Positions 46,111-55,281 are shown, counted from the first letter of the stretch. The stretch is DNA of 64,000 nt from Streptomyces sp. AC555_RSS877 (GCF_019049245.1 NZ_JAGMUK010000032.1:62001-126000), one strand, 5' to 3'. The notes: generated from the letters alone by a model not told the origin. Made by a program: numbers and translations.

Positions 46111-46117
46111 TCGGAGC

Positions 46118-46536
46118 GGCGTCAACCGCCGCAAGAAGGGCGCCGCGAACAGTCTGGCCGCGCTGAAGTCGATCCGGGCCGCCCGTCCGGACGGCGCCCC
46201 GATCTACGTGATCCTGGACAACCTGTCCGCCCACAAGGGCGACACCGTCAGGCGTTGGGCGAGCAAAAGCCGTGTCGAGCTGTGCTTCACCCCGACCTAA
46301 GCGTCCTGGCCAACCCGATCGAGGCTCACTTCGGGCCACTGCGGCAGTTCACCGTCGCCAACTCCCACCATCGCAACCACACCGCGCAGACCCGGGCCCT
46401 GCACGCCTACCTGCGCTGGCGGAACAGCAACGCTCGCCATCCCGATGTTCTCGCGGCCCAGCGCAAGGAACGTGCCCGCATCCGCAGGGAGAAGGGCATC
46501 CGCCGGGGAGGCCGGCCGATGTCAGCGGTGGCCTGA
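46118..46536 (+). pseudogene. IS630-family transposase, C-terminal half, decayed
   Basis: GVNRRKKGAANSLAALKSIR, APIYVILDNLSAHKGDTVRRW and VELCFTPT carry the DDE Asp and the strand before the Glu. Then TAA replaces the Tyr codon at 46298-46300, one base is lost, and the next frame gives ANPIEAHFGPLRQFTVANS, with the catalytic Glu, through to the normal C-terminus (RREKGIRRGGRPMSAVA). The helix-turn-helix half is missing. One stop and one frameshift. Confidence 0.85.
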
Positions 46537-46554
46537 AGCCCAATTTAGGCACCG

Positions 46555-47214
46555 CTAGGAGTTGGCGGCCTCCGACAACACGCGGGCGAGTTCGCGAGGG
46601 CGGGTGGTCGTCGGCCAGTGGCCCGAGTCGAGGTCCACGTACTGAAGGTGGGTAGCGCGGGCGAGCTCAGGACTCTCGCCGGCGGCGATCCACTCCTTGG
46701 CCTGGGCGGGGGTGAACTCGGGGCACACCACCACCACGGGGACGTCGAAGCGGCCCTCGTTGGTCAGGCGCACGACTTCCCTGGTGACCGCCTCGGGGAC
46801 AGGAATAGCGGTGGACGCGAAGCGGTCCCGGGCCTGCTGGTCCAAGTCGGCGGCGTCCGCGCTCTCGAAGGGTTCCCAGCCCGGGAAGAGCACAGCGCCG
46901 CCCTCGATCGCGAAGTGATCTGCGTAGGCCCGCCCATCGGCGGCGGGGAAGCCGGCGATCAGGGGGACCTTGGCCACCCTCTCCGGTCGTGCGTCGGCGG
47001 CCAGCCAGGCCAGGGTCGATGCTGCCGAGTGCCCTACCACCAGTGGTTTTCCGGGTGCTGCATCAACCGCGGCGAGCGCCACTCCCAGCTGATCGTCAAG
47101 CGTCGCGGAGGCAGCTCCGTCGCCCTGACCTGGGAAGGTGAGCGGCACGGGATGGTGGCCGAGCGCAACGAGTTCGGGCACGACGCCGTCCCATGCGGAT
47201 CCGTCGAGCCACAA
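46555..47214 (-). CDS. alpha/beta-hydrolase, 5' end probably truncated
   Basis: About 219 residues of an EstC-like alpha/beta-hydrolase: WLDGSAWDGVVPELVALGHH, PLVVGHSAASTLAWLAA (nucleophile Ser), IPVPEAVTREVVRLTNEG, VVVVCPEFTP and the His in LDSGHWPTTTRPREL. The first beta strand (normally ending LVPGxWLDG) is missing. The first usable codon is a TTG at 47214, and upstream sequence toward the repeat copy 3 is unrelated. It may be inactive or use another start. Its stop is 18 bases from the convergent transposase relic. Confidence 0.7.
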   Translation of the reverse strand: MWLDGSAWDGVVPELVALGHHPVPLTFPGQGDGAASATLDDQLGVALAAVDAAPGKPLVVGHSAASTLAWLAADARPERVAKVPLIAGFPAADGRAYADHFAIEGGAVLFPGWEPFESADAADLDQQARDRFASTAIPVPEAVTREVVRLTNEGRFDVPVVVVCPEFTPAQAKEWIAAGESPELARATHLQYVDLDSGHWPTTTRPRELARVLSEAANS

Positions 47215-47304
47215 GCCGGATGTCCTCAGTGGTTCTCCCGGAGGAGTCAGATCTGGTTGTCGGCACGTTATCGGGAGGCTCTGACACCGGGCGGCTCACC
47301 CCAA

Positions 47305-47340
47305 CCCGACCCGGCGAACCTACGCGGTCACAGCACTAGC
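47305..47340 (-). repeat. terminal repeat copy 3
   Basis: Reverse complement begins GCTAGTGCTGTGACCGCG and contains GGTTCGCCGGGT, close to copies 1 and 2. CTAG at 47336-47339 overlaps the stop codon of the DUF6082 gene on the minus strand. Confidence 0.8.
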
Positions 47341-47896
47341 CGGCCGGGGGATCCCCGACCACCCACCATTCGTCTCCGTCCATCTCTTCCAGTTGCCGTA
47401 GGAGTTCGTCCACCATCCGGCCAAGGTCGGCTTCGTCTGATCCGTCCGGGAGGGTTGCCCGCTGCCCCTGTGTGGCGTACCAGTACTCGCGGACGACGGG
47501 GTTCTGCAGCAGGCCTCTGATGAAGCCGAAGAACTCCTCGAGGCTGATGTTGCCGATGCGGTAGTAGAAGACGAGGTTCGTGTACAGCGCGTTGGCGAAG
47601 AGATACTGCCGTCGTTTCTGCTGCGACGCGGGCGCCTCGAAGATGTCCAGCACCTCGGCCAGTTCCGGGCTGTCGATCGCCTTGCTCAGCAGTTCCCAGT
47701 GCAGGCGCTGCTGATTGGCCAGGTTGGTGTGGACCTGGCTGTGAGCCACCTGTTCCTCCAGGTGGTCGAGCCGTACGCGCAGCGACTGGAGCGTGCGGTG
47801 TTGTGCGGCCAGGGCGGCGAGAACTCCCGTCACCAAGCCCAGGCCTGCTGCCAGGGGCCCAGGGAACCCCCGTGTTCCACGCTTCCGTGTGGCCAT
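47336..47896 (-). CDS. DUF6082-family protein, second copy
   Basis: A 186-residue protein with one N-terminal hydrophobic helix (~13-32), a coiled-coil stretch (~35-70), then the same domain as the protein at 31584-32285: HWELLSKAIDSPELAEVLD, RRQYLFANALYTNLVFYYRIG, LQNPVVREYWYATQ, and an acidic Trp-rich tail (EMDGDEWWVVGDPPAG). ATG start. Its TAG stop lies within the CTAG boundary of repeat copy 3, so the insertion may have fallen at the stop codon. Function unknown; the pair of DUF6082 genes brackets the island. Confidence 0.82.
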   Translation of the reverse strand: MATRKRGTRGFPGPLAAGLGLVTGVLAALAAQHRTLQSLRVRLDHLEEQVAHSQVHTNLANQQRLHWELLSKAIDSPELAEVLDIFEAPASQQKRRQYLFANALYTNLVFYYRIGNISLEEFFGFIRGLLQNPVVREYWYATQGQRATLPDGSDEADLGRMVDELLRQLEEMDGDEWWVVGDPPAG

Positions 47897-48216
47897 GTCA
47901 ACCCCCGAATCAGGCGGCCGTCCGCCGGTCGTCGGAGTGCGGGTCGACTGGAGGGGACCGGCGAGCGGAGGGCGGCGCTTGCCGCCTCCCAGAATGCCGA
48001 GCGGCTCTGACCGGCGGGGAGGCGGAGAGGAGGCGCACGGAGGGAAGCGAGGGTCGCACAGTCCGGCGCCTTCCCCAACGTCTGCCCCGCAAGAGCTGCT
48101 AACAATCGTTCACTTCGCGGGGATTCTTGCGGCTCGTATCCTGGGTCGGCATTCAATTCTGGTACGTGCGCCGGGCCGTGAGCCGGTGCGCGCTTCGGTG
48201 AGAGAAAGGTCGCACG
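47897..48216 (+). other. divergent intergenic region, 320 bp
   Basis: Gene-free. Contains the promoters of the leftward DUF6082 gene and rightward CobW-like gene; I see no Zur box or other named operator. Confidence 0.4.
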
Positions 48217-49332
48217 TTGAGTCAGCCGAGCCCGCAGACGAACGCAGGCCCGCGTCCGGGTCCGTCGGAGAGTCGGCCGACGACTCCGGGAGCGGGGCAG
48301 ATCCCGGTCGTCGTGCTCGCCGGATTCCTCGGCTCCGGCAAGACCACCCTGCTCAACCACCTCCTCCACCGCAGCGGAGGCAGCCGGATCGGCGCCGTCG
48401 TCAACGACTTCGGGGCCATCGAGATCGACGCGATGGCCGTCGCCGGGGCCCTCGGCGACTCCACGGTCTCCCTCGGCAACGGGTGTCTGTGCTGCGCCGT
48501 CGACGCCAGTGAGCTGGATGAATACCTGGAGCGGCTCGCGCGACCCTCCCTCGGCATCGACGTCATCGTGATCGAGGCCAGCGGACTCGCCGAACCCCAG
48601 GAACTCGTGCGCATGGTGCTCGCCAGCGAGCATCCGGGGATCGTCTACGGCGGGCTCGTCGAGGTCGTCGACGCCGCCGAGTTCGCCGACACCCGCGCGC
48701 GGCATCCCGAGATCGACCGGCACCTCGGCCTCGCCGACCTCGTCGTCGTCAACAAGCTCGACCGGGCCGCCGACGGCGAGCGGGTCCTCGGGCTGGTCCG
48801 GTCCCTCGTGGACCGGGCTGCCGTCGTGCCGGCCCGCTACGGCCGCATCGACCCCGAGTTCCTCTTCGACTGCCGGCCCAGCGAGGAACGTATCGGGCAG
48901 TTGTCCTTCGACGACCTGCACGATCACACCGCGGGGGACCGTCACGACCAGCACCTGCACAGCGGCTACGACAGTGTGGCCTTCATCTCCGAAGTGCCCC
49001 TCGACCCGCGTCGGTTGATGCAGTTCCTCGACAGCAGGCCCGAGGGGCTGTACCGGATCAAGGGATACGTCGACTTCGGGCCGAACGACCTCGCGAACCG
49101 TTACGGCGTGCATGCCGTCGGGCGGTTCCTGCGCTTCTACCCGGAGCCCTGGACGCCCGCAGACGCCCGCCTCACCCAGCTCGTGCTCATCGGCTCCGGC
49201 ATCGACGTACCCGCCCTCGGCAAGGAGCTGGAGGCGTGCAAGAGCGACGCCCCACACGCCGACGAGCACGGGATGTGGGGCGTTCTGCGCTACGTGCAGG
49301 AGCCGGAGGAAGAGGCTGCGCAGGAGGCCTAG
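48217..49332 (+). CDS. G3E-family GTPase (CobW/YciC-like metallochaperone)
   Basis: A 371-residue metal-handling P-loop GTPase. Walker A GFLGSGKTTL, the metal-binding CLCC (GNGCLCCAV), VIVIEASGLAEP (Walker B/switch), NKLD (guanine specificity), then the CobW C-terminal domain (~255-355; GLYRIKGYVDFG). A His/Asp-rich stretch (DDLHDHTAGDRHDQHLHSG, ~233-251) is a likely metal reservoir, favouring zinc-type members. TTG start with AGAGAAAGG at 8 bases. Its TAG stop shares CTAG with the parC stop on the other strand. Confidence 0.92.
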   Translation: MSQPSPQTNAGPRPGPSESRPTTPGAGQIPVVVLAGFLGSGKTTLLNHLLHRSGGSRIGAVVNDFGAIEIDAMAVAGALGDSTVSLGNGCLCCAVDASELDEYLERLARPSLGIDVIVIEASGLAEPQELVRMVLASEHPGIVYGGLVEVVDAAEFADTRARHPEIDRHLGLADLVVVNKLDRAADGERVLGLVRSLVDRAAVVPARYGRIDPEFLFDCRPSEERIGQLSFDDLHDHTAGDRHDQHLHSGYDSVAFISEVPLDPRRLMQFLDSRPEGLYRIKGYVDFGPNDLANRYGVHAVGRFLRFYPEPWTPADARLTQLVLIGSGIDVPALGKELEACKSDAPHADEHGMWGVLRYVQEPEEEAAQEA

Positions 49333-51785
49333 ACCGGTCCTGCCACCACCGACACCGTCTTCGGCAGCGACACGCCCGAACCGTCGCGGCGCGGGTCCAT
49401 CTCCGGGAGGTCGGCAGGGGTGCCGTTCTTCTGGGCCGCCTTCGCCGGGACGGGGCCCGCCCAGGCCAGGGACAGACAGTCCTCGCCCTTCAGGAAACGC
49501 TGGCAGCGGACGCCGCCGGTGGCGCGGCCCTTGCGCGGGTACTGGTCGAACGGGGTGAGCTTGGCCGTCGTCTGCACGGAGTCGTCCAGCGTGCCGCGTG
49601 AGCCCGCGACCGTGAACACCACCGCGTCCGCGGCGGGGTCGACGGCCGTGAAGGAGATCACCTTCGCTCCCTCGGTGAGCTTGACGCCCGTCATACCGCC
49701 GGCCGGGCGGCCCTGGGGCCGGACCTGGGCGGCCTGGTAGCGCAGCAGTTGCGCGTCGTCCGTGATGAAGACCAGGTCCTCCTCGCCGGTGCGCAACTCC
49801 ACCGCGCCGACGATCCGGTCGCCCTCCCTGAGGGTGATGACCTCCAGCTCGCCCTTGTTGGTCGGATAGTCCGGGACCACGCGCTTGACGACGCCCTGGG
49901 TGGTGCCGATCGCCAGGCCGGGAGAGGACTCGTCGAGCGTGGTCAGGCAGACCACCGTCTCGTCGCCCTCCAGGGGGACGAACTCCGCGACCGGTGCGCC
50001 GCCCGAGAGGTTCGGCGCGGACGCGGTGTCCGGGAGCTGGGGCAGGTCGACGACGTTCACCCTCAGCAGGCGTCCGGAGGACGTGACCACGCCCACCTCG
50101 CCGCGCGCGGTGGCCGGCACCGCCGAGACGATCACGTCGTGCTTGGTGCGCCGGGCCTCGGCGTCCTCCGGGAACGGCTCGCCGTTCGCCGTGCGGGCCA
50201 GCAGGCCCGTGGAGGACAGGAGCACGCGGCAGGGGTCGTCGGCCACCTGGAGCGGCACGGCGGCCGCCGGGGAGCCCGCCGACTCCAGCAGGACCGTACG
50301 CCGTTCGGTGCCGAACTTCTTCGCCACCGCGGCCAGTTCGGTGGAGACCAGCTTGCGCAGCTCGGAGTCCGAGTCGAGGATCCGGGTCAGCTCCGCGATC
50401 TCCGCGTTCAGCCGCTCCTTCTCCGACTCCAGCTCGATGCGGTCGAACCTGGTGAGGCGGCGCAGCGGCGTGTCCAGGATGTACTGGGTCTGGATCTCGC
50501 TCAGGGAGAAGCGCTCGATCAGGCGCTGCTTGGCCTGCGCGGAGTTGTCGCTGGAGCGGATGAGGCGGATGACCTCGTCGATGTCGACCAGGGCGGTGAG
50601 CAGGCCCTCCACCAGGTGCAGCCGGTCGCGCTTCTTGGTGCGGCGGAACTCGCTGCGGCGGCGTACGACCTCGAAGCGGTGGTCGAGGTAGACCTCCAGG
50701 AGTTCCTTGAGGCCGAGGGTGAGGGGCTGGCCGTCCACCAGCGCCACATTGTTGACGCCGAAGGACTCCTCCATGGGCGTCAGCTTGTAGAGCTGTTCCA
50801 GGACCGCCTCCGGCACGAAGCCGTTCTTGATCTCGATGACCAGGCGCAGGCCGTGCGCGCGGTCGGTGAGGTCCTTGACGTCGGCGATGCCCTGGAGCTT
50901 CTTCGAGCCGACCAGGTCCTTGATCTTGGCGATGACCTTCTCGGGACCGACCGTGAAGGGCAGTTCGGTGACGACGAGGCCCTTGCGGCGGGCCGTCACG
51001 TTGTCCACCGCCACCGTGGCGCGGATCTTGAAGGTGCCGCGGCCCGTCTCGTACGCGTCCCGGATGCCGGAGAGGCCGACGATCCGGCCGCCGGTCGGCA
51101 GGTCAGGACCCGGGACGTGCCGCATCAGGGCTTCGAGGTCCGCGTTCGGATAGCGGATCAGGTGGCGGGCGGCCGCGATGACCTCGGCCAGGTTGTGCGG
51201 CGGCATGTTCGTGGCCATGCCGACGGCGATGCCCGAGGCGCCGTTCACCAGGAGGTTCGGGAAGGCGGCGGGCAGGGCCACCGGCTCCTGCTCCTGGCCG
51301 TCGTAGTTGGGGTTGAAGTCGACCGTGTCCTCGTCGATCGACTCGGTCATCAGGCTCGTCGCCTCGGCCTGGCGGCACTCGGTGTACCGCATGGCGGCCG
51401 GCGGGTCGTCATTGCCCAGCGAGCCGAAGTTGCCATGGCCGTCGACCAGCGGGACGCGCATCGAGAAGGGCTGGGCCATGCGCACGAGGGCGTCGTAGAT
51501 CGACGCGTCACCGTGCGGGTGCAGCTTGCCCATGACCTCGCCGACGACGCGGGCGCACTTCACATAGCCGCGGTCGGGGCGCAGGCCCATCTCGTTCATC
51601 TGGTAGACGATGCGGCGGTGCACCGGCTTGAGGCCGTCACGGGCGTCCGGCAGGGCGCGGGAGTAGATGACCGAGTACGCGTACTCGAGGAAGGAGCCCT
51701 GCATCTCGTCGACGACGTCGATGTCGAGGATCTTCTCCTCGTACGAGTCGTCGGGCGGCGGGGTCTTCGTGCTGCGGCGGGCCAT
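49329..51785 (-). CDS. parC: DNA topoisomerase IV subunit A
   Basis: DNA-cleaving subunit of topoisomerase IV, 818 residues, partner of parE at 18-20 kb. The winged-helix cleavage domain has the active-site Tyr134 in AAMRYTECRQ and the quinolone-region helix around HPHGDASIYDAL. The tower/coiled-coil domain follows, with QTQYILDTPLRRLTRFDR, then a C-terminal beta-pinwheel (~500-800) without a canonical GyrA box (QRRGGKG), supporting ParC over GyrA. Convergent with the CobW-like GTPase gene; the two stop codons interlock in one CTAG. Divergent from the M16 peptidase pair. Confidence 0.94.
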   Translation of the reverse strand: MARRSTKTPPPDDSYEEKILDIDVVDEMQGSFLEYAYSVIYSRALPDARDGLKPVHRRIVYQMNEMGLRPDRGYVKCARVVGEVMGKLHPHGDASIYDALVRMAQPFSMRVPLVDGHGNFGSLGNDDPPAAMRYTECRQAEATSLMTESIDEDTVDFNPNYDGQEQEPVALPAAFPNLLVNGASGIAVGMATNMPPHNLAEVIAAARHLIRYPNADLEALMRHVPGPDLPTGGRIVGLSGIRDAYETGRGTFKIRATVAVDNVTARRKGLVVTELPFTVGPEKVIAKIKDLVGSKKLQGIADVKDLTDRAHGLRLVIEIKNGFVPEAVLEQLYKLTPMEESFGVNNVALVDGQPLTLGLKELLEVYLDHRFEVVRRRSEFRRTKKRDRLHLVEGLLTALVDIDEVIRLIRSSDNSAQAKQRLIERFSLSEIQTQYILDTPLRRLTRFDRIELESEKERLNAEIAELTRILDSDSELRKLVSTELAAVAKKFGTERRTVLLESAGSPAAAVPLQVADDPCRVLLSSTGLLARTANGEPFPEDAEARRTKHDVIVSAVPATARGEVGVVTSSGRLLRVNVVDLPQLPDTASAPNLSGGAPVAEFVPLEGDETVVCLTTLDESSPGLAIGTTQGVVKRVVPDYPTNKGELEVITLREGDRIVGAVELRTGEEDLVFITDDAQLLRYQAAQVRPQGRPAGGMTGVKLTEGAKVISFTAVDPAADAVVFTVAGSRGTLDDSVQTTAKLTPFDQYPRKGRATGGVRCQRFLKGEDCLSLAWAGPVPAKAAQKNGTPADLPEMDPRRDGSGVSLPKTVSVVAGPV

Positions 51786-52173
51786 CGCTGCCGGCTCCTC
51801 CTGTTTCTGGTAGTTCGCCTGGGGGCGCTGAGGTCGGTGTCGAGGGCCCGAGTGTGCTCAGCCCTGCGGGCCTGTGCGCGCTCGACCTCTCGACATCGAC
51901 GCGTCCCTTCGGCTCACTCTTGCTGAAGCGTGAACGGGATCTGACGCGACCATTGTGGACCGCGGCACTGACAGTGCGGGCCGGGGCCCACTGTCGGCCG
52001 CCCGGCCCGGGAGGGGCGGGCGCCTGACCGCGATTGCCCGCAGGCTACGCGATCTCGCTGACGGCGTACGTCGTCCGGGAACTTCGCGGACCGTCCGCAC
52101 GCTTGCATACAGTGGCAGGACCGGCAGGAAAACCGCGGTTTCAGCGACCGCGACCGCGAGGGAAGGGACGTAC
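51786..52173. other. divergent promoter region parC / M16 peptidases, 388 bp
   Basis: Gene-free. TTGCATACAGT near 52103 contains TACAGT, a plausible -10 for the rightward peptidase operon. Nothing else distinctive. Confidence 0.4.
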
Positions 52174-53523
52174 ATGCCCATGGGTCACACGGCCACAGCA
52201 CAGGCAGGCTCCGGCGGCCTGACAGCGACCGAGCACCGCCTGGCCAACGGGCTGCGCGTGGTGCTCTCGGAGGACCATCTGACCCCGGTCGCGGCGGTGT
52301 GCCTCTGGTACGACGTCGGCTCGCGCCACGAAGTCAAGGGTCGTACCGGACTTGCTCACCTTTTCGAGCACCTCATGTTCCAGGGCTCCGGCCAGGTCAA
52401 GGGCAACGGCCACTTCGAGCTGGTCCAGGGAGCCGGCGGCTCGCTCAACGGCACCACCAGCTTCGAGCGCACCAACTACTTCGAGACCATGCCCACCCAC
52501 CAGCTGGAGCTCGCCCTCTGGCTGGAGGCCGACCGCATGGGTTCGCTGCTGGCCGCCCTCGACGACGAGTCGATGGAGAACCAGCGGGACGTCGTCAAGA
52601 ACGAGCGCCGGCAGCGCTACGACAACGTTCCCTACGGCACGGCGTTCGAGAAGCTGACCGCCCTCGCCTACCCGGAGGGCCACCCCTACCACCACACCCC
52701 GATCGGCTCGATGGCCGACCTGGACGCGGCCACCCTGGAGGACGCGCGCGCGTTCTTCCGCACGTACTACGCGCCGGGCAACGCCGTCCTGTCGGTCGTC
52801 GGCGACATCGACCCGGAGCAGACGCTCGCCTGGATCGAGAAGTACTTCGGATCCATCGCACCGCACGACGGCAAGCCCGTGCCCCGCGACGGCTCGCTGC
52901 CCGACATCATCGGCGAGGAGCTGCGTGAGGTCGTGGAGGAAGAGGTTCCGGCGCGCGCGTTGATGGCCGCCTACCGGCTCCCGGAGGACGGCACACGCGC
53001 GTGCGACGCGGCCGACCTGGCGCTCACCGTCCTCGGCGGCGGCGAGTCGTCGCGCATCTACAACCGGCTCGTACGACGTGACCGCACCGCGGTGGCGGCC
53101 GGCTTCGGCCTGCTGCGGCTGGCCGGGGCGCCCTCCCTGGGCTGGCTGGACGTGAAGACCTCCGGTGACGTCGAGGTGCCGGTCATCGAGGCCGCCATCG
53201 ACGAGGAGCTCGCCCGGTTCGCCGAGGAGGGCCCCACGGCCGAGGAGATGGAACGCGCCCAGGCCCAGTTGGAGCGCGAGTGGCTGGACCGGCTCGGCAC
53301 CGTCGCGGGCCGCGCCGACGAACTGTGCCGCTACGCCGTCCTGTTCGGCGACCCGCAGCTCGCCCTGACCGCCGTGCAGCGCGTGCTGGACGTGACGGCG
53401 GAAGAGGTCCAGGAGGCCGCCAAGGCCCGCCTGCGCCCCGACAACCGCGCCGTGCTCGTCTACGAGCCGATCGCCACCGAAGCCCCCGCCGACCAGGACG
53501 AGAACGAGGAGGCGGCCCGGTGA
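52174..53523 (+). CDS. M16-family zinc peptidase, catalytic subunit
   Basis: A 449-residue pitrilysin/MPP-type peptidase. The inverted zinc motif HxxEH is intact (LAHLFEHLMFQGS) with the third ligand Glu ~75 residues on (ENQRDVVKNERRQRYDN). It lacks a signal peptide, so it is cytoplasmic. The ATG at 52174 has GGGAAGGGA upstream; another ATG is two codons later. The stop overlaps the GTG of the second M16 gene (GTGA), so the two are coupled and presumably form the heterodimer typical of two-subunit bacterial M16 enzymes. Confidence 0.94.
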   Translation: MPMGHTATAQAGSGGLTATEHRLANGLRVVLSEDHLTPVAAVCLWYDVGSRHEVKGRTGLAHLFEHLMFQGSGQVKGNGHFELVQGAGGSLNGTTSFERTNYFETMPTHQLELALWLEADRMGSLLAALDDESMENQRDVVKNERRQRYDNVPYGTAFEKLTALAYPEGHPYHHTPIGSMADLDAATLEDARAFFRTYYAPGNAVLSVVGDIDPEQTLAWIEKYFGSIAPHDGKPVPRDGSLPDIIGEELREVVEEEVPARALMAAYRLPEDGTRACDAADLALTVLGGGESSRIYNRLVRRDRTAVAAGFGLLRLAGAPSLGWLDVKTSGDVEVPVIEAAIDEELARFAEEGPTAEEMERAQAQLEREWLDRLGTVAGRADELCRYAVLFGDPQLALTAVQRVLDVTAEEVQEAAKARLRPDNRAVLVYEPIATEAPADQDENEEAAR

Positions 53524-54908
53524 CCGAGCTCGCCACGATGGAATTCCACCCCCAGCCCCAGGCGGGCGACGCCAAGCCCTGGGCCTTCCCGGCGCCCCAG
53601 CGCGGGACGCTCGACAACGGCCTGACCGTGCTGCGCTGCCACCGCCCCGGCCAGCAGGTCGTCGCCGTCGAGGTGATCCTGGACGCCCCCCTGGACGCCG
53701 AACCGGCCGGCCTGGACGGCGTCGCCACGATCATGGCGCGGGCCTTCTCCGAGGGCACCGACAAGCACTCCGCCGAGGATTTCGCCGCCGAGCTGGAGCG
53801 CTGCGGCGCCACCCTCGACGCGCACGCCGACCACCCCGGCGTACGGCTCTCCCTCGAAGTCCCGGTCTCGCGTCTGGAGAAGGCACTGGGCCTGCTCTCC
53901 GACGCCCTCAGGGCGCCCGCGTTCGCGGACAGCGAGGTCGAGCGGCTGGTGCGCAACCGCCTCGACGAGATCCCGCACGAGCTGGCCAACCCGTCCCGGC
54001 GGGCCGCCAAGGAGCTCTCCAAGGAGCTCTTCCCGGCGACCTCGCGCATGTCGCGCCCGCGCCAGGGCGCCGAGGAGACCGTCGAGAACATCGACTCCGC
54101 GGCCGTGCGCGGCTTCTACGAGAAGCACGTCCGCCCCGCCACCGCCACCGTCGTGGTCGTCGGCGACCTCACCGGAATCGACCTCGACGCGCTGCTCGGT
54201 GACACCCTCGGCTCCTGGACCGGCTCCTCGGCCGAGCCCCGCCCCGTGCCGCCGGTGACCGCCGACGACACCGGCCGGGTCGTCATCGTGGACCGCCCCG
54301 GCGCCGTCCAGACGCAGCTGCTCATCGGCCGTATCGGACCCGACCGGCACGACCGCGTGTGGCCCGCGCAGGTGCTCGGCACGTACTGCCTGGGCGGCAC
54401 CCTCACCTCCCGCCTGGACCGCGTCCTGCGCGAGGAGAAGGGCTACACCTACGGTGTGCGGGCGTTCGGGCAGGTCATGCGCTCCGCTCCGGACGGTACG
54501 GGTGCCGCGATGCTCGCCATCAGCGGCTCCGTCGACACCCCGAACACCGGACCCGCTCTCGATGACCTGTGGACGGTGCTGCGTACCCTCGCCGCCGGGG
54601 GGCTCACCGACGCCGAGCGCGACGTCGCCGTGCAGAACCTCGTCGGGGTGGCCCCGCTGAAGTACGAGACGGCGGCGGCGGTGGCGAGCACGCTGGCCGA
54701 CCAGGTCGAGCAGCACCTGCCGGACGACTTCCAGGCGACGCTGTACCAGCAGCTCGCCGCGACGGGCACCGTCGAGGCCACCGCGGCGGCCGTGAGCGCC
54801 TTCCCGGTCGACCGGCTGGTGACCGTCCTCGTCGGGGACGCGGCGCAGATCAAGGAGCCCGTGCAGGCCCTCGGCATCGGCGAGGTCACCGTCGTGTCGG
54901 CGGAGTAG
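53520..54908 (+). CDS. M16-family peptidase, non-catalytic partner subunit
   Basis: A 462-residue M16 fold in which the zinc motif is replaced (MARAFSEGTDKHSAEDFAAEL where HxxEH would be), so it cannot hydrolyse alone. It retains the C-terminal glycine-rich/arginine-tyrosine region for substrate positioning (TYCLGGTLTSRLDRVLREEKGYTYGVRAF). The GTG overlaps the catalytic subunit's stop. Function inferred: substrate-binding half of a heterodimer. A strong hairpin terminator follows 17 bases after the stop. Confidence 0.92.
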   Translation: MTELATMEFHPQPQAGDAKPWAFPAPQRGTLDNGLTVLRCHRPGQQVVAVEVILDAPLDAEPAGLDGVATIMARAFSEGTDKHSAEDFAAELERCGATLDAHADHPGVRLSLEVPVSRLEKALGLLSDALRAPAFADSEVERLVRNRLDEIPHELANPSRRAAKELSKELFPATSRMSRPRQGAEETVENIDSAAVRGFYEKHVRPATATVVVVGDLTGIDLDALLGDTLGSWTGSSAEPRPVPPVTADDTGRVVIVDRPGAVQTQLLIGRIGPDRHDRVWPAQVLGTYCLGGTLTSRLDRVLREEKGYTYGVRAFGQVMRSAPDGTGAAMLAISGSVDTPNTGPALDDLWTVLRTLAAGGLTDAERDVAVQNLVGVAPLKYETAAAVASTLADQVEQHLPDDFQATLYQQLAATGTVEATAAAVSAFPVDRLVTVLVGDAAQIKEPVQALGIGEVTVVSAE

Positions 54909-54925
54909 CCGCACGCGCGCGTCCA

Positions 54926-54959
54926 GGGGCCCTGGTGACTGAAGAGTCGCCAGGGCCCC
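54926..54959 (+). terminator. terminator after the M16 pair
   Basis: A 15-bp stem (54926-54940 with 54945-54959) with one G-U pair and a GAAG tetraloop, starting 17 bases past the stop. Confidence 0.85.
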
Positions 54960-55107
54960 CGCATGTCCGAATTGAGGGAGAGGTTGCCTGTCTGCCCTGT
55001 GGCATGCGCTACAAAAGCCGTGATCCGTTTGGGGATTGAAAGTTGCCGCGTTTAGCGTCATGCGGGCTGTTCGTCAGGCAGTGCGCCGCAGCCGCGGCAC
55101 CGGACAG

Positions 55108-55254
55108 TCATCGCCGAGTCCCCGCATGGCGCGAGCCAGGGGAGCCGGGGACCCAAACCATAAGTCCCTGGGGTGAATCGGACGCCCGCGCGCATCGCGA
55201 GGGGGTCCGTAGGAGACCTTCCTGCTCCGAACCCGTCAGCTAACCCGGTAGGCG
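55108..55254 (+). ncRNA. ydaO/yuaA-type riboswitch (cyclic di-AMP)
   Basis: The conserved islands appear in order: ATCGCCGAGTCCC, GCCAGGGGAGCCGGGGACCC, CTGGGGTGAATC, GGAGACCTTCCTGCTCCGAA, and CCCGTCAGCTAACCCGGTAGG. Together they match the c-di-AMP riboswitch found upstream of cell-wall hydrolases (for example rpfA) in Streptomyces. It ends about 27 bases before the M23 peptidase ATG, with a GAAGGAAAGGA ribosome site between, so it probably turns the peptidase gene off at high c-di-AMP. Confidence 0.92.
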
Positions 55255-55281
55255 AGAAGGAAGGAAAGGACCAGCCACCAC

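Larger units (their letters stand above)
46074..47339. mobile_element. IS630-type module 2: inverted ends, other transposase half, hydrolase passenger
   Basis: A 1266-bp segment bounded by CTAG and inverted copies of the same terminal repeat as module 1. Order from the left end: C-terminal half of an IS630 transposase (rightward), an alpha/beta-hydrolase gene facing it with 18 bases between stops, right-hand repeat. The layout mirrors module 1, but the transposase part retained is the complementary half. The right-hand CTAG supplies the stop codon of the adjacent DUF6082 gene. Confidence 0.7.

Noticed and set aside
48100..48216. Zur box in front of the CobW-like GTPase gene
   Set aside because: Zinc-type G3E genes are often Zur-regulated, but no TGAAAATGATTTTCA-like sequence is visible here.
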